Positions 24,994-33,339 of a stretch of 64,000 nt of DNA are shown here, piece by piece. Position numbers and translations under genes: made by a program. The notes under the pieces are model-generated. The model saw only the letters and a program-made list of their open reading frames with translations, did no database searches and was not told the origin of the DNA. This stretch comes from an uncultured Coriobacteriaceae bacterium. Its GTDB lineage: Bacteria > Actinomycetota > Coriobacteriia > Coriobacteriales > Coriobacteriaceae. The stretch lies in NCBI GenBank assembly GCA_949287085.1, contig CASEER010000008.1, positions 20,503 to 84,502 on the forward strand, read 5' to 3'. The number at the start of each line of letters is the position of its first letter. The first letter of the stretch is position 1.

Positions 24994-26997
24994 ATGACCA
25001 ACACGAAACACGACCAGACGGGGTCGACGGAACCAAACAACGGGGCAAACGCGTCGCAGGCGACCGACGCAGCTGCGCAGCAGGGTACTGGTAAAGCTGC
25101 GAGCTCGGCGCACGTGGCGGCAGATAGCGCACGCCAGCAGGCGGCGAGCGCTGCGTGGCAGCAGGCGCTGGCCCGGGCGGCAGGTGCCGTGCGCGCACAG
25201 GGGTCAGCGGCGGCGCAGGCATCGGAAGAGACAGCCGAGGCGAAGCAGGCGCAGGTGCCAGAGGAAGCCGAGGCGCACCGAGTGCGGGCGTCAGAAGAGG
25301 CAACCGACACGCAGCGGGCGCACCACACGACGGAACAACGAGCGGCACGTGCTGCGCAGCATCCGGAGGAGGGCGCCCAGCGGGCACAGGCTCCGCACAT
25401 GCGCCAGCAGGCTCCACGTGGCACCCAGCGCCAGGTTCCCCACATGCGTCGGCAGAAGGCCGCACATGACGGGCCGCATCAGACCGCTCATCAACGTCAG
25501 CAGGCTCCCCATGCGGCGCATCCGCAGAGTGCAGGAGCAACGCATCCGCAGGGTGCCGGCGCACCACATACCCAGAACCGGCGCGGTGCACGTCCACACG
25601 GTTCGGGCGCCGCGCCGCATGCCACGGGCAACGCGGGTACTCCTCATGTCGCGGGTCACCCGGGCGCGCCGCACACGGGGTCGCCGCGACCCAATACGGT
25701 GCACCCTCAAACCAACCCGCATCGTGCACAACCCACGCGCCCTGCGACGCTCGGCTACGTTACGGCAACCGACGGCCATGGTCACCGTCCCGGTTACGGC
25801 GGAGCCCGTCCCCTCGCTGCAGCAGCGGCGGCTCTTGCGTGCATCGGGCTTGTGGTGCTTGCGGGCTGCTGGTTCTTTATGTGGCGCGACGTTACGATTA
25901 CGGTCAACGGCGAGCCGGTGACGGCCAAGGTCAGCGCGCCGCTGAGCGAGGTGCTCGACGGCAACGACCAGTTTGGCGCAAAGCCGGGGCGGTTGCTGTC
26001 GGTAACGGGCGAGGTGCTTTCTAAGGACGGCGGCAACGCGTGCACGGTAAGCCGTGGCGAGCAGGAGCTCTCGGCCAACGAAATCAGCCAAGCGCGCGTG
26101 CAAGATGGCGACGAGTTCAGCGTGACGGACGGCACCGACAAGGAGGAGCCTTCGACCGAGGAAACGGTTGAGGTCGCGCCCAAGATCGACAAAAAAGAGG
26201 GCGGCGCTATTCAGTACGTGTCCCAGTGGGGCAAGTCGGGCAAGAAGCGCGTGAAGAAGGGCAAGACCTCGGGCAAAACCGTTGACATCAAGACGCTCAA
26301 AAAAGCGCAGGATATGGTGGTATCGTCGGCCAACATGAATCCGAGTGGCGGCAAGTACGTTGCGCTCACCTTTGACGACGGCCCCAGCTCGTACACGCCC
26401 AAGATCCTGAAGATCCTGAAGGAGAAGGGCGCCAAGGCAACGTTCTTTAACCTGGGCGAGCAGGCCAAGAGCAACCAAAGCGGCAGCAAGGCGATTGTTG
26501 ATGCCGGCATGGAGCTTGCAAGCCACACCATGGCGCACCGCAATCTGCCAAAGTGCGATCGCGACACGCTGCGATCCGAGATTACCAAGGCGTTTGATGC
26601 GCTCAATCAGGCGGCGGACACCAAGGTGCAGATGATCCGTGCTCCGTATGGCGCGTTTACCTCGGCCGAGTGGGCGCGTGCGGGTGACTTGATTTCGTGC
26701 AACGTGCTGTGGAACATCGACACGCTCGACTGGGAGCGTCCGGGCGCGACGGCCATTACGTCGGCGGTGCTCAACCATGCCTATAACGGCGCGATCATTC
26801 TGATGCACGACGGTGGCGGCAACCGCGAGCAGGACGTTGAAGCGCTGCCGGACATCATCGATGGCCTGCACGAGAAAGGCTACGAGCTGGTGACCGTGAG
26901 CGAGCTCATGAAGCTCGACGGCAGCATTCCCGATGACGTGATCAACGGCACCGTGAGCATGCCCGACGATGCCGTGTTGCCCAAGGTAGACAACTAG
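24994..26997 (+). CDS. Membrane-anchored polysaccharide (peptidoglycan) deacetylase
   Basis: 667 aa. Residues 1-270 are a low-complexity cytoplasmic tail rich in Ala, Gln, His and Pro; a membrane helix (~273-296), a beta-rich region like that of the upstream paralogue (~299-445) and a NodB domain (~452-650) follow. The metal triad is intact: TFDDGP (459-464) and SHTMAH (510-515); RAPYGAF, DTLDW and LMHDGG supply the other motifs. It probably deacetylates cell-wall glycans and so affects lysozyme resistance. ATG 24994 has gagga 11 bases upstream. Confidence 0.9.
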   Translation: MTNTKHDQTGSTEPNNGANASQATDAAAQQGTGKAASSAHVAADSARQQAASAAWQQALARAAGAVRAQGSAAAQASEETAEAKQAQVPEEAEAHRVRASEEATDTQRAHHTTEQRAARAAQHPEEGAQRAQAPHMRQQAPRGTQRQVPHMRRQKAAHDGPHQTAHQRQQAPHAAHPQSAGATHPQGAGAPHTQNRRGARPHGSGAAPHATGNAGTPHVAGHPGAPHTGSPRPNTVHPQTNPHRAQPTRPATLGYVTATDGHGHRPGYGGARPLAAAAAALACIGLVVLAGCWFFMWRDVTITVNGEPVTAKVSAPLSEVLDGNDQFGAKPGRLLSVTGEVLSKDGGNACTVSRGEQELSANEISQARVQDGDEFSVTDGTDKEEPSTEETVEVAPKIDKKEGGAIQYVSQWGKSGKKRVKKGKTSGKTVDIKTLKKAQDMVVSSANMNPSGGKYVALTFDDGPSSYTPKILKILKEKGAKATFFNLGEQAKSNQSGSKAIVDAGMELASHTMAHRNLPKCDRDTLRSEITKAFDALNQAADTKVQMIRAPYGAFTSAEWARAGDLISCNVLWNIDTLDWERPGATAITSAVLNHAYNGAIILMHDGGGNREQDVEALPDIIDGLHEKGYELVTVSELMKLDGSIPDDVINGTVSMPDDAVLPKVDN

Positions 26998-27029
26998 CCG
27001 CGGCGCTTGCCCCCCTGCGGCCCGAGTTT

Positions 27030-27105
27030 GCGCCGCGGGGCTTGCACCGTTCTGCAGCGCGCTGCTTGCGCCGCGGGGCTTGCACCGTACCGCAGCGCGC
27101 TGCTT
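27030..27105. repeat. 38-bp tandem repeat after the deacetylase gene
   Basis: Units 27030-27067 and 27068-27105 (gcgccgcggggcttgcaccg onward) differ at two positions; diverged partial units flank both sides. Confidence 0.8.
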
Positions 27106-27208
27106 GTGCCGCGACGCACGCCAAAGTGGCAACCCCTCAAAAGCGCGTCCAACTTGGGCGCGAAGACGCGCGGTGCGCCTTGTCGTTTCGCACGGGGGCA
27201 CAACCTGC

Positions 27209-27403
27209 TATAGTAGGAACGTTTGATATGGGTCACGAGAAAGGTATCAGGTGAAATCGAAACCTCGACCTCACAGTCGCTGACCCCTGCGGGTGCTCTA
27301 AGCGCGCGCATGGGGTAGCACCACGCGCACCGCTTTGCGGCTGTGCTGCGCACGCATAGCTTCGGCGCCGGGTCTGCTCGGCCGCCGGGAATGAAGGAGC
27401 ACC
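27209..27403 (+). promoter_or_regulatory. Promoter and ~190-nt leader of the Mg/Mn-type transport operon
   Basis: A -10 box TATAGT (27209-27214) with a weak TTTCGC 17 bp upstream is followed by a long leader before ATG 27404. In the leader GGTGCT and AGCACC (near 27292 and 27323) pair around a GCGCGC core, and CCCC/GGGG blocks overlap them. The downstream genes are metal transporters, so a metal-sensing RNA is plausible. The order AGGTGA, CTGACCCC, ATGGGGTAGCACC loosely echoes the M-box but does not match its strict consensus. Confidence 0.4.
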
Positions 27404-29317
27404 ATGAACTATCTCTCCGAGATGCTCAAGCTGCCCGTTTTGGATGTAAACGGAGCCAAGCTGGGCGTCGTGAACGACCTGGGTATCGCCACGGGCGAGG
27501 TCTTTCCCCACGTTACATCGCTTGCGTTCCAGGGACCGGGCAAAACGCCGTTTATGATTAGCTGGCGCAAGTACGTGGACCATGTTGACGAGACGGGCGT
27601 GCACCTGAAGGCGCGCGACACCGACGTGCGCTTCTCGTACCTGCAGCCCGACGAGGTGCTGCTCGCGCGCGATATTCTTAACAAGCAGATCGTGGACACG
27701 CAGGGCCTCAAGGTCGTGCGCGTAAACGATCTCAAGCTTTCGAGCACGGGCGATAACCAGCTGCGCCTGATCGGTGCCGAGGTGGGCATGCGCGGCCTGC
27801 TGCGCGCGGTGCATCCGGCGCTCGAGCACGTGGTGGCCCGCATTGCCCGCGCGGTGGGCAAGCCGCTCGAGGAGCACATTATCGCGTGGTCGTACATGGA
27901 CCTGCTCGAGCGCAGCACGCAAACCATCAAGCTCTCCGTTTCGCACAAGACTCTTGACGAGCTGCACCCGGCCGACATCGCCGATATCATCGAGCAGCTC
28001 GATCCGCGCTTGCGCGGCCAGGTGTTCGCGCAGCTCGACACGGCGCAGGCGGCCGAGGCCATTAGCGAGTTCGACGATGACGAGCTGGTAACCGAGATGC
28101 TCGAGGGCATGAGCGACCGCGATGCCTCGTCAATGCTTGCCCTCATGGATCCGGACGACGCGGCCGATCTTATCGAGGAGCTTGACTACGAGAAGGCCGA
28201 AAAGCTCCTGCGCCTCATGGGCGTCAAGGAGGAGCGCGCGATTCGCAACCTGCTGGGCTACGAGGAGCACACCGCGGGCCGCATCATGACGAGCGAGTTC
28301 GTGGCGCTGCCGGCAACGGACACCGCAGCCGATGCCATCGAGGCCATCCGCAAACTCGATGAGGACTTTGAGAGCATCTACTACGTCTACACGCTCGACC
28401 CGGCGGGCGCGCTCACGGGCGTGCTCTCGCTCCGCACGCTTATCGTGGCCGACCACGACGCGCGGCTCTCGGACCTTGCCTACCGCGACGTGGTGTGGGT
28501 CACGCCCGACGTGGACCAGGAGGACGTGGCGGACGAGATGACCAAGTACGACCTGGTTGCCGTGCCCGTGTGCGACGAAAACCGCCACGTGCTGGGCATC
28601 GTGACCGTCGACGACGCACTAGACGTCATTGCCGAGGAGCACGAGGAGGACCTGCAGATTGCCGGTGTGGGCGCGGGCGAGGGCTCCTCGGGCGAGGCAC
28701 CCCATGTGCTTTCGTGGTTCGCACGCCGCCAGTACTGGGTGCTTGTGTGGGCCATTGCCTCGGGCATCATCGCGGCGGCGCTCGACGCGGCGGGCGGTGC
28801 AAGCGCGTACTTTGTTTACCCCATGTGCGCGATGCCCGTGGTGCTGCTGGCGGCGGACCGCGTGGTGTCGTTTGTGCGCAACTACTTTTTGGAATACGAC
28901 GCACCGGAGGATGAAGGCAAGCCCTACCTGGGGTTCTTCTTGCAGATGACAGGGCTGGGCGTCATCTTGGCGGCGCTCATCTACCTGTGCGGGCAGCTCG
29001 CGCTCGGCGCGGCGTATCCGGACGACATCATTGCCATGGCAAGCGATTCGACCCTGTTGCCGCTGGTGGACGGGGCGCGGCAGGTGCCTGCCGCGGTGCT
29101 GCAGGTGCAGGCGCTCTCGGCAAGCTTTTCGTGCGCCGCCGGCGTGGTGCTGCTGTGCTGCGTGGCGGCGGTTGGCTACCTTAAGCTGCTCTTTTGGCGT
29201 GACGAGCACGACCTTAACACCTCGGGCACGGCGCTCGGCGCTTCTGCGGTGCTTGGCGCGTGCGCGATCTATTCGGTGGCGGCCACCCTCTTTGTGCTGC
29301 TTGCGGTCTGCTGGTAG
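27404..29317 (+). CDS. MgtE N-domain/CBS membrane protein
   Basis: 637 aa. Order: a PRC-like beta domain (~1-100), an MgtE N-terminal helical superhelix (~180-310: HPADIADIIEQLDP, MDPDDAADLIEEL, LLGYEEHTAGRIM), a CBS pair (~300-425) and five hydrophobic segments (~445-637). The C-terminal membrane part does not carry the MgtE pore signature, so this is not a classical MgtE channel. It ends 6 bp before an NRAMP gene, and likely works as a Mg-sensing partner of that transporter. ATG after aaggagcacc. Confidence 0.88.
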   Translation: MNYLSEMLKLPVLDVNGAKLGVVNDLGIATGEVFPHVTSLAFQGPGKTPFMISWRKYVDHVDETGVHLKARDTDVRFSYLQPDEVLLARDILNKQIVDTQGLKVVRVNDLKLSSTGDNQLRLIGAEVGMRGLLRAVHPALEHVVARIARAVGKPLEEHIIAWSYMDLLERSTQTIKLSVSHKTLDELHPADIADIIEQLDPRLRGQVFAQLDTAQAAEAISEFDDDELVTEMLEGMSDRDASSMLALMDPDDAADLIEELDYEKAEKLLRLMGVKEERAIRNLLGYEEHTAGRIMTSEFVALPATDTAADAIEAIRKLDEDFESIYYVYTLDPAGALTGVLSLRTLIVADHDARLSDLAYRDVVWVTPDVDQEDVADEMTKYDLVAVPVCDENRHVLGIVTVDDALDVIAEEHEEDLQIAGVGAGEGSSGEAPHVLSWFARRQYWVLVWAIASGIIAAALDAAGGASAYFVYPMCAMPVVLLAADRVVSFVRNYFLEYDAPEDEGKPYLGFFLQMTGLGVILAALIYLCGQLALGAAYPDDIIAMASDSTLLPLVDGARQVPAAVLQVQALSASFSCAAGVVLLCCVAAVGYLKLLFWRDEHDLNTSGTALGASAVLGACAIYSVAATLFVLLAVCW

Positions 29318-29323
29318 GCGCGC

Positions 29324-30568
29324 ATGCAGGGGAGAGATGCAGGCAGCAAGCTCACGCTCGGCGCGGTACTGGGCGCCATGGGGCCGGGGCTCTTGGCGGC
29401 GCTTGCGGGCAACGATGCAGGCGGCATTGCCACCTACTCGAGCGCGGGCGCGTCGTTTGGCTACGGCACGTTATGGATTCTGCCCGTTATGGCCGTGCTG
29501 CTTATCGTGGTGCAGGAGACTGCGGCGCGCTGCGGATGCGTGACGGGCAAGGGCTTTGCGTCGCTCATTCGCGAGAAGTTCGGCGTGCGGCTCTCGGCGC
29601 TCGCCATGGCCGCGCTGCTCGTGGCCAACACGGCGGTGACCATCTCGGAGTTCGCAGGCATTGCAAGCGGTCTTGCGCTCTTTGGGGTACCCACCACCAT
29701 TTCTGTGCCGCTGGTGGCGCTCGTTATCTGGCTCATTACCATGAGCGGGAGCTTTGCGCGCATCGAGAAGATTCTGCTGCTGGTGAGCTGCGTGTTTCTT
29801 ACGTACGTGGTGGCGGCGTTTATGGTGGGGCCCGATTGGCTCGCGGTGGCGCGCGCCACGGTGACGCCACAGCTCGTGAGCGACCCGGATTACGTATCGC
29901 TGCTCGTGGCAACCATCGGCACCACGATTGCGCCGTGGATGATCTTTCTCGCCCAGAACAACGTGGTCGATAAGAACGTGCGCGAAGACGGCATTGCGCT
30001 GCAGCGCGTGGATACGGTTTCGGGCTCGGTGATTGCCTGCGCGATCGCATGGTTCATCATCGTGACGACGGCGACGGTGCTGCATCCCGCGGGCATTGAG
30101 GTGGGCGACGCGGCGGACGCGGCGCTGGCGCTCGAGCCCATCGCGGGGCAGTGGTCGACCATCCTCTTTGGCGCAGGGCTCGTGGCAGCGAGCTTTTTGG
30201 CCGCGTGCGTGCTGCCGGGCGTGACGTCGAGCGCAATCTGCGAGGCGTTTGGCTGGGAGCGCGGCGCCGACCGCACGTGGGACGAGGCGCCGGCGTACCG
30301 CGGCATTATTACGGGCATCATCATGCTCTCGGCGTTGCTGGTGATTTTGCCCGGCGTGGACCTGTTTGACATCATGATGAGCGCGCAGGTTATCAACGGC
30401 GTGCTGCTGCCTATTCTGCTCGTGTTTCTGGTGCTCATTGCGCGCGACGGCCGCATCATGGGCGCCTACCGGAACGGCCGCGTGTGGAACATCCTCACGG
30501 TGGCGACTATCGTGCTGATTACCGTGCTGACGGTGGTGATGCTCGTGCTCCAGGCGCTCGGATTTTAA
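29324..30568 (+). CDS. NRAMP-related Mg/Mn transporter (NRMT type)
   Basis: 414 aa, about 11 membrane helices. Helix 1 reads ALAGNDAGGIATYSSAG rather than the classical DPGN motif, and helix 6 reads TTIAPWMIFLAQNN: the Met of the canonical MPH motif is Ala. Loss of the soft Met ligand is the documented mark of NRAMP-related Mg2+ transporters such as the Eggerthella lenta protein, so Mg2+ and Mn2+ are likely substrates. It is coupled to the MgtE-domain gene upstream. Confidence 0.88.
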   Translation: MQGRDAGSKLTLGAVLGAMGPGLLAALAGNDAGGIATYSSAGASFGYGTLWILPVMAVLLIVVQETAARCGCVTGKGFASLIREKFGVRLSALAMAALLVANTAVTISEFAGIASGLALFGVPTTISVPLVALVIWLITMSGSFARIEKILLLVSCVFLTYVVAAFMVGPDWLAVARATVTPQLVSDPDYVSLLVATIGTTIAPWMIFLAQNNVVDKNVREDGIALQRVDTVSGSVIACAIAWFIIVTTATVLHPAGIEVGDAADAALALEPIAGQWSTILFGAGLVAASFLAACVLPGVTSSAICEAFGWERGADRTWDEAPAYRGIITGIIMLSALLVILPGVDLFDIMMSAQVINGVLLPILLVFLVLIARDGRIMGAYRNGRVWNILTVATIVLITVLTVVMLVLQALGF

Positions 30569-30689
30569 GTGTTTGGGTTTTAGGTGCTTGGGTTCTAGTG
30601 GCCGGGGCATTGTACGTGGCCGCGGAGCCTCGTGCTCGTGCGAGACCGCGGTGCTTCGTGTTCGTGCATAGTTGCAGTGTTAGAAAAAC

Positions 30690-30896
30690 AGCTTTGGTAA
30701 CAGTTTTGAGCCATCGGTGAGAATTAGAGCAACTTTGGTAACGCTTTTACGGGCGTTGCTGAGTAGAGGTACGATTTTGTACGCTAAATTCGCAGGTCGC
30801 TGCCAATCACTTTTGGGCATAACCTTGGTTCACGCGAAAAAGCGTTACCAAAGTTGCAAAACTAATCCTTTGATGCGAAAAACTGTTACCAAACCT
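30690..30896 (+). repeat. 207-bp nested inverted-repeat element, copy A
   Basis: Four 18-bp motifs at 30690-30707, 30731-30748 (forward) and 30838-30855, 30879-30896 (inverted). The outer pair shares the variant GGTAACAGTTTT, the inner pair GGTAACGCTTTT, so mates covary: the second and third are exact complements (AACTTTGGTAACGCTTTT). A core CGCAGGTCGCT is at 30791-30801. Copy B at 46110-46316 has the same geometry in opposite orientation. It lies between the convergent NRAMP and DUF559-like genes. Confidence 0.9.
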
Positions 30897-30928
30897 GCGT
30901 TTGTGTTGCTACGGTTTGCCGTTAACGT

Positions 30929-32122
30929 CTAAAAGGGCTTTCCATAGAGCGCTTCGTGAAGTTTTGAGCGCCGGCGCAGGAAGGCCGGCGTTCGCTTTGC
31001 CGGCTTTACGTCAAGTTTTTTCGCAAGTGCGCTAACAATCGTATCGTACAGATCAAGATTGCTGAGCTGTTCGTAAGTTAGTTCGATAACGGTAAATCCC
31101 ATGCTTTCCAGCGCGGGCTTTCTTCCGGTTGCAATAAAGAAGTTCTGCTTATCCGCATGGAATGCCTGGCCGTGCACTTCAAGATCTACCAGGGCGTCGG
31201 CCCATAGCTGGTCCGCAATGCAATAGTCTTGATGAGCAAGGTCCGAAGCCTCAGGAGAGAAATCGATACGCCGGTTAAGAAACGGCGCGCTCCATCCCTC
31301 CCCACCCGATGTGACGGGAAGACAGAGCTGCATAGCGGCGCGCGTTTCGAGCGGTGAGCCCGATCCGTTTAGCACGTGCGGAGCCGCTGCGCGCATGGTT
31401 CTTCCTCCCGGGGCTTCGTGCAGCCCGTTTGCAAATCGGACAAGGTCTGCGCTCGTTAGAAGCGGTGGTCGCTTCCACAGCCCAGCGGGCCTGCCAAAAC
31501 GGTCAAACGACAATTCCCAGGGAAGCGATTTGCCATGCGAATCGGTAAAGCGCACGGGTACTCCGCGAGTGTCATAATAGGCGCGCACATGGTCTTTCTG
31601 GGCTTGTTGTGATTCGGAAGTGATAACCCCCTGCGATACCAGCTCGTTAAGCGTCGCCGCCGAGCGCGCGGTCTCACTGAACTGGGAGTATAAACCAGCA
31701 AATTCAAACATAACGAGCATAAGCTCAAAGCGGTTGGCCCCTTTTGCCAGGGAGGCGATTGTTGCCTGGGGAGAGAGCACCGCAAGCCCACCGCCAAGGT
31801 CAACCATATCGTCGTCATGCAACCAAGCGGGCATCCGGTGCGGCGCGAGCAGGGGAGATGACCGGCGGCTCTGCGTATTGCCAACGAACACGTGAATCGG
31901 CGTTGCAACACCTTTGAGGTCGCTGGCTAAACGGTCACCGATAATGCCTTCTGCAGGACGGGCATTGCTGCGTAAAGAGCGAGCATGCATGATGGCTCGC
32001 GTCTCTTGACCGTTGCGCTCCGGCAGCCATGATGGTGGAAGCTGGGCATTCCGCACAATGGGAGCCGTCCGCCAATAATCGAGCGAGGATTGCCCGCAGA
32101 TGATGGCCTCATAACATTTCAT
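30929..32122 (-). CDS. DUF559-like putative nuclease-fold protein, second member
   Basis: 397 aa, uncharacterised. The C-terminal half shows the same elements as the protein at 1384-2535: SPLET (Glu259), ALVDLEVHGQ (Asp313, Glu315) and FTVIELT, spaced as in a PD-(D/E)XK fold; the middle holds the linker with helical content. Overall identity between the two looks low. The N-terminus (CYEAIICGQSSLDYWRT) is of the type seen in many Coriobacteriia orphan proteins. Its stop is 33 bp from repeat element A. Function unknown; abortive-infection, toxin or mobile-element roles are possible. Confidence 0.7.
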   Translation of the reverse strand: MKCYEAIICGQSSLDYWRTAPIVRNAQLPPSWLPERNGQETRAIMHARSLRSNARPAEGIIGDRLASDLKGVATPIHVFVGNTQSRRSSPLLAPHRMPAWLHDDDMVDLGGGLAVLSPQATIASLAKGANRFELMLVMFEFAGLYSQFSETARSAATLNELVSQGVITSESQQAQKDHVRAYYDTRGVPVRFTDSHGKSLPWELSFDRFGRPAGLWKRPPLLTSADLVRFANGLHEAPGGRTMRAAAPHVLNGSGSPLETRAAMQLCLPVTSGGEGWSAPFLNRRIDFSPEASDLAHQDYCIADQLWADALVDLEVHGQAFHADKQNFFIATGRKPALESMGFTVIELTYEQLSNLDLYDTIVSALAKKLDVKPAKRTPAFLRRRSKLHEALYGKPF

Positions 32123-32172
32123 AGCAAAAAGCTTAGCAGGTTTTGCGTGGGCAGATCGTCCGTTTGGACAAG

Positions 32173-32259
32173 TAACCGATAGGTTTGTTGCGTCAGGCAG
32201 TCAGATCGGTTAACGGACCCCTGCATTCTTGCGCGATACGTGGCTCCATACGCTACAAT
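32173..32259 (+). promoter_or_regulatory. Promoter and possible operator of the inositol-type island
   Basis: TAACCGAT (32173-32180) and ATCGGTTA (32205-32212) are an exact inverted repeat with starts 32 bp apart, upstream of TTGCGC (32229-32234) and TACAAT (32254-32259), which are 19 bp apart. A DeoR-type repressor encoded next is the natural candidate to bind it. Confidence 0.5.
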
Positions 32260-32294
32260 GGCACGATACCGTCGGAGTAGTTGCGGAGGGTGTT

Positions 32295-33125
32295 ATGGCC
32301 GCTGGCAAGGCGAAGGCTAAAGAAGCCCGCATCGACCGAATGTCTATCGAGCTCAGGCGTTCAGAGATCCTTAAGATAATCGATCAAGACGGCTCGGTGA
32401 GCGTGCAGAGGATTCGCTCGACGTTTGGTGTGTCCGAGGTGACCGCGCGCAACGATTTGGCCGCACTGGCAAAACAGGGGCATGTGAGGCGCGTACGGGG
32501 TGGCGCATGTGCTGTTGACAGTGTGGGGATCCCGTCCGACCCGGCTCTGCGTCTTAACGTAAACGCCGAGGCAAAGGTGGCTATTGCGCGCGCGGCTGCC
32601 GAGTTTGTTGAGGATGGAGACCGCATTGTGGTCGATGCGGGCACCACGACGCTCGAATTTGTAAAGGCGCTGGCGGGCAAGCAAGACCTTACCATCACGA
32701 CATACGATTTGGATATTGCGCTCTATGCCGATGCGCATTTGCCCAATGTCGAGGTGACCATGCCAGGAGGAACGCTTCAAAAGAATCGGCGCTATTTGGC
32801 GGGGCCGCTCGTTACCGACAACTTGGCGCGCTTCTATTTTGACAAGGTGTTTCTTGGCGCCGATACCTTTTCTTCGCGACAGGGATTTGGCACCAAGTAC
32901 ATGGCGAGCGCGGCAATCAAAGAGAGCATGATCAAGCACGCGCGCTACAAGTACATGCTGCTTGATGCGTCAAAGGTTGGCCGCACGAGCCCGGTGCGGT
33001 TCTCGACAATCGAAGACTTGGACGTCATTGTTATCGATCACGACCCCGAAGATACCGTGCGGCTTTCTATTGACGCGCTTGCGCTCAACGCGATCGTTAA
33101 GTTGGTGCAGGCAGACGAGCAATAG
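32295..33125 (+). CDS. DeoR-family repressor of the inositol-type island
   Basis: 276 aa. N-terminal HTH (RRSEILKIIDQDGSVSVQRI, FGVSEVTARNDLAALAKQGHVRRVRGGA) and a DeoRC sugar-phosphate sensor domain (VDAGTTTLEF, FLGADTF..GFGTKY, LLDASKVGRTS). As the first gene before iolC it parallels IolR, which senses 2-deoxy-5-keto-gluconate 6-phosphate, but the effector here is inferred. ATG 32295 follows ggaggg at short spacing. Confidence 0.88.
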   Translation: MAAGKAKAKEARIDRMSIELRRSEILKIIDQDGSVSVQRIRSTFGVSEVTARNDLAALAKQGHVRRVRGGACAVDSVGIPSDPALRLNVNAEAKVAIARAAAEFVEDGDRIVVDAGTTTLEFVKALAGKQDLTITTYDLDIALYADAHLPNVEVTMPGGTLQKNRRYLAGPLVTDNLARFYFDKVFLGADTFSSRQGFGTKYMASAAIKESMIKHARYKYMLLDASKVGRTSPVRFSTIEDLDVIVIDHDPEDTVRLSIDALALNAIVKLVQADEQ

Positions 33126-33339
33126 CCCGTACGAGCGCCATCGCGACGAGCACCATCGCGGTGCGCGCGTTTTTTGCTTACCGTGCGTCTAAGTCTTGAT
33201 TCGATGGTTTCCATCGGCTAATCTGCATAGTGCTGGACGGTGCCGACTCTCATCATGCCTAGTCCACGTTCAAACGTGCCCTGGAGAACGCAGGGCAGGT
33301 GCGTGGGCTCCTGTGGAGCTACTTGATGAGGAGAGGTAC

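Noticed and set aside
27215..27403. Confirmed M-box riboswitch
   Set aside because: The order of a few blocks is reminiscent, but the highly conserved M-box strings are not present, so only a candidate leader is reported.
30690..30896. Simple bidirectional terminator between convergent genes
   Set aside because: Copy B with the same geometry lies between two same-direction genes, there are no terminal T-runs, and four motifs at fixed offsets exceed what a terminator needs.
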